A stretch of DNA of 7,443 bases from Dehalococcoidia bacterium (GTDB lineage Bacteria > Chloroflexota > Dehalococcoidia > SM23-28-2): positions 1 to 7,443 of the forward strand of contig JALHUG010000294.1 in assembly GCA_022866185.1 (NCBI GenBank). The letters run 5' to 3'. Positions 6,763 through 7,443 of this stretch are shown here, piece after piece (the first letter of the stretch is position 1; every line of letters starts with the position of its first letter). Under the pieces are notes generated by a model. The model ran no database searches. It was not told where the DNA came from and saw nothing but the letters and a program-made list of their open reading frames with translations. A program made the translations under genes and the position numbers.

Positions 6763-6794
6763 AAGGGGCGGCCAGCATACTGGTCGCCCCTTTT
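6763..6794 (+). terminator. Strong stem-loop with T-run, possibly bidirectional terminator
   Basis: A 13-pair stem (6763-6775 with 6780-6792, one G-U pair at 6771/6784) closes a 4-base loop, CATA, and runs into TTTT (6791-6794). On the minus strand the stem is followed by CGTTTGTCTT, a weaker U-rich tract. No plus-strand gene lies between this and the previous terminator, so it may be a backstop for read-through from either side, or end an unseen small RNA. Confidence 0.7.
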
Positions 6795-6851
6795 GGTCTG
6801 TCCTCCATTTTCGGCTTGGGCGCCTTCAAGTAGTTCTAAGAACAGACGACT

Positions 6852-6871
6852 CCCCCGCCTGAAGGCGGGGG
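6852..6871. other. GC-rich hairpin CCCCCGCC-tgaa-GGCGGGGG
   Basis: Eight perfect G-C pairs (6852-6859 with 6864-6871) close a 4-base loop, TGAA. No T-run follows on the plus strand. It is the middle of three strong hairpins in this region. Hairpins of this look occur at the ends of IS200/IS605-type elements, but no transposase or TnpB sequence is near, so this origin is only a possibility. Confidence 0.65.
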
Positions 6872-6872
6872 C

Positions 6873-6904
6873 ATAAGAATACCGCCCCGTTTACGGGGCG
6901 GTAT
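6873..6904 (-). terminator. Terminator-like 12-pair hairpin downstream of the minus-strand operon
   Basis: ATACCGCCCCGT (6879-6890) pairs perfectly with ACGGGGCGGTAT (6893-6904). Read on the minus strand it starts 23 bases after the stop of the small gene at 6927 and is followed by TCTTAT (6878-6873), a short U-rich tract. The T-run is modest, so termination is likely but not certain. A 10-base palindrome, ATCTTAAGAT (6912-6921), lies between it and the stop codon. Confidence 0.65.
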
Positions 6905-6926
6905 GGGGAGGATCTTAAGATGACGC

Positions 6927-7106
6927 CTAGTCTATGTCCTCCCGCAGCCTTCTCTCCCTCATCATCTCGTACAGCAGATTCTCCACCACCATCAGCAGCA
7001 GGAGGACCGCCCTCTGCTGCCGCCGCGGCAGGCGAGCCAGGAACTGCAACAGGTCAGTATCCACCTTCTCGGCCAGAGCGAGGCGATTCTCACCATTGCC
7101 AGCCAT
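6927..7106 (-). CDS. Small protein (59 aa) duplicating the C-terminal extension of the upstream HTH regulator
   Basis: I do not recognise a named family. The ATG at 7106-7104 shares one base with the upstream TGA (TGATG), and AGGAG (7113-7109) sits 2 bases before it; a GTG one codon earlier is also possible. The protein is short, charged and mostly helical, with no signal peptide. Residues 15-47, from VDTDLLQFLARLPRRQQR to the end of LLLLMVVENLLYE, align without gaps to residues 57-89 of the neighbouring regulator, with 20 of 33 identical. The DNA also matches: 25 of 33 bases between 7030-7062 and 7239-7271. It has no helix-turn-helix. The leucine-rich stretch with flanking arginines looks like an amphipathic or dimerising helix. 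Co-translation with the regulator suggests it may bind it, for instance as a non-DNA-binding partner; that is inference. Confidence 0.7.
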   Translation of the reverse strand: MAGNGENRLALAEKVDTDLLQFLARLPRRQQRAVLLLLMVVENLLYEMMRERRLREDID

Positions 7107-7443
7107 CACTCCTGCCCCCGCTGGCTGGACAGACTGGAATCCTGGCCGGTCGTTCCCTCGCCTCCTCCCCGCGTGTCCTCAACCAAGTGCTCCATGCCCT
7201 CCAGCAGAAGGAGCAAACGCCGTTGCCGGTTACGAGGCAGGCGGGCCAGGAAGCGCAGAAGGTCGGGGTCCACATTGGCCTCGTAGCCCGCGTAGACCTC
7301 CTTCAGAGTGCGCACCGTGGGGTAGCCGGCGGCCTCGAACAGGTCGTCAGGGTCCACGTGTATGGCCTGCGCGAGCCTGAGGATGACGGCGGCACTGGGA
7401 TTGCGCACGTCCCCGTTCTCCAACTGAGATAGATACCCCTGGC
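7106..7443 (-). CDS. XRE/Cro-type helix-turn-helix transcriptional regulator (N-terminus outside window)
   Basis: The gene enters from the right edge on the minus strand; 111 residues are visible. The frame is open to the edge and the first residues, QGYLSQLENG, are the recognition helix and following turn of an XRE domain, so the real start and first helices lie outside; the TTG at 7423-7421 is internal. The rest of the domain follows: NPSAAVILRLAQAIHVDPDD (14-33) and LFEAAGY (34-40), a classic HTH_3 ending. After it comes an extension, KEVYAGYEANVDPDLLRFL to the LLLLLEGMEHLVED helix (about 47-89), then a hydrophilic Gly/Ser/Gln-rich tail (90-111). The 33-residue core of that extension is repeated in the 59-residue gene that overlaps this stop by one base. 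It probably binds DNA as a dimer to control local genes; targets cannot be told from this window. Confidence 0.88.
   Translation of the reverse strand, partial: QGYLSQLENGDVRNPSAAVILRLAQAIHVDPDDLFEAAGYPTVRTLKEVYAGYEANVDPDLLRFLARLPRNRQRRLLLLLEGMEHLVEDTRGGGEGTTGQDSSLSSQRGQE

Noticed and set aside
6833..6843. GTTCT-A-AGAAC inverted repeat as a LexA-type box
   Set aside because: Arms of five bases around one base do not fit the known LexA box spacings, and no gene start is adjacent.
6920..7432. 170- and 148-codon plus-strand frames across the right end
   Set aside because: They are antisense to the XRE regulator and its mini-gene, which have a recognisable HTH domain, a ribosome site and stop/start overlap.

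Overview
The window is GC-rich bacterial DNA holding two plus-strand operons, a gene-free stretch full of repeats and hairpins, and the tail of a minus-strand regulatory operon. High GC at third codon positions, a membrane-anchored anti-sigma-like protein ending in a DUF4367-type domain, and intergenic repeats built on the words TTCGACAGGCTCA and CTGAGCGTAGCGAAG suggest a Chloroflexota (Dehalococcoidia-like) genome. This taxonomic guess is inference from style; no marker gene is present.

Positions 2-3790 hold a three-gene glycolate (or D-lactate) oxidase operon in the canonical order glcD-glcE-glcF. The glcD 5' end lies outside the window. GlcD (FAD, catalytic), GlcE (second FAD-binding subunit) and GlcF (two 4Fe-4S clusters plus two CCG domains) should form one complex that oxidises a 2-hydroxyacid and passes electrons towards the membrane quinone pool. 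glcE follows glcD after 19 bases and overlaps glcF by an ATGA.

Positions 3791-4198 are a 408-base non-coding gap with no convincing terminator or consensus promoter. It contains an 11-base-period direct repeat. Next comes a two-gene regulatory cassette (4199-6213): an ECF-type sigma factor whose stop overlaps the start of a 466-residue single-pass membrane protein, very likely its anti-sigma factor. That protein carries two diverged copies of its cytoplasmic helical domain before the membrane segment, and an extracytoplasmic DUF4367-like sensor-type domain after it. A clear intrinsic terminator follows at 6258-6293.

Positions 6295-6905 carry no credible gene. They hold a 70-base repeat present twice with a 99-base period, a 16-base perfect inverted repeat 43 bases apart (MITE/REP-like), and three strong hairpins between the converging transcription units.

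On the minus strand (7443 to 6927) lie the C-terminal part of an XRE/Cro-type helix-turn-helix regulator, cut by the window edge, and a 59-residue gene overlapping it by one base. The small protein repeats the regulator's C-terminal extension (20 of 33 positions identical) without the DNA-binding domain. This pair and the duplicated anti-sigma domain are the most unusual content here.
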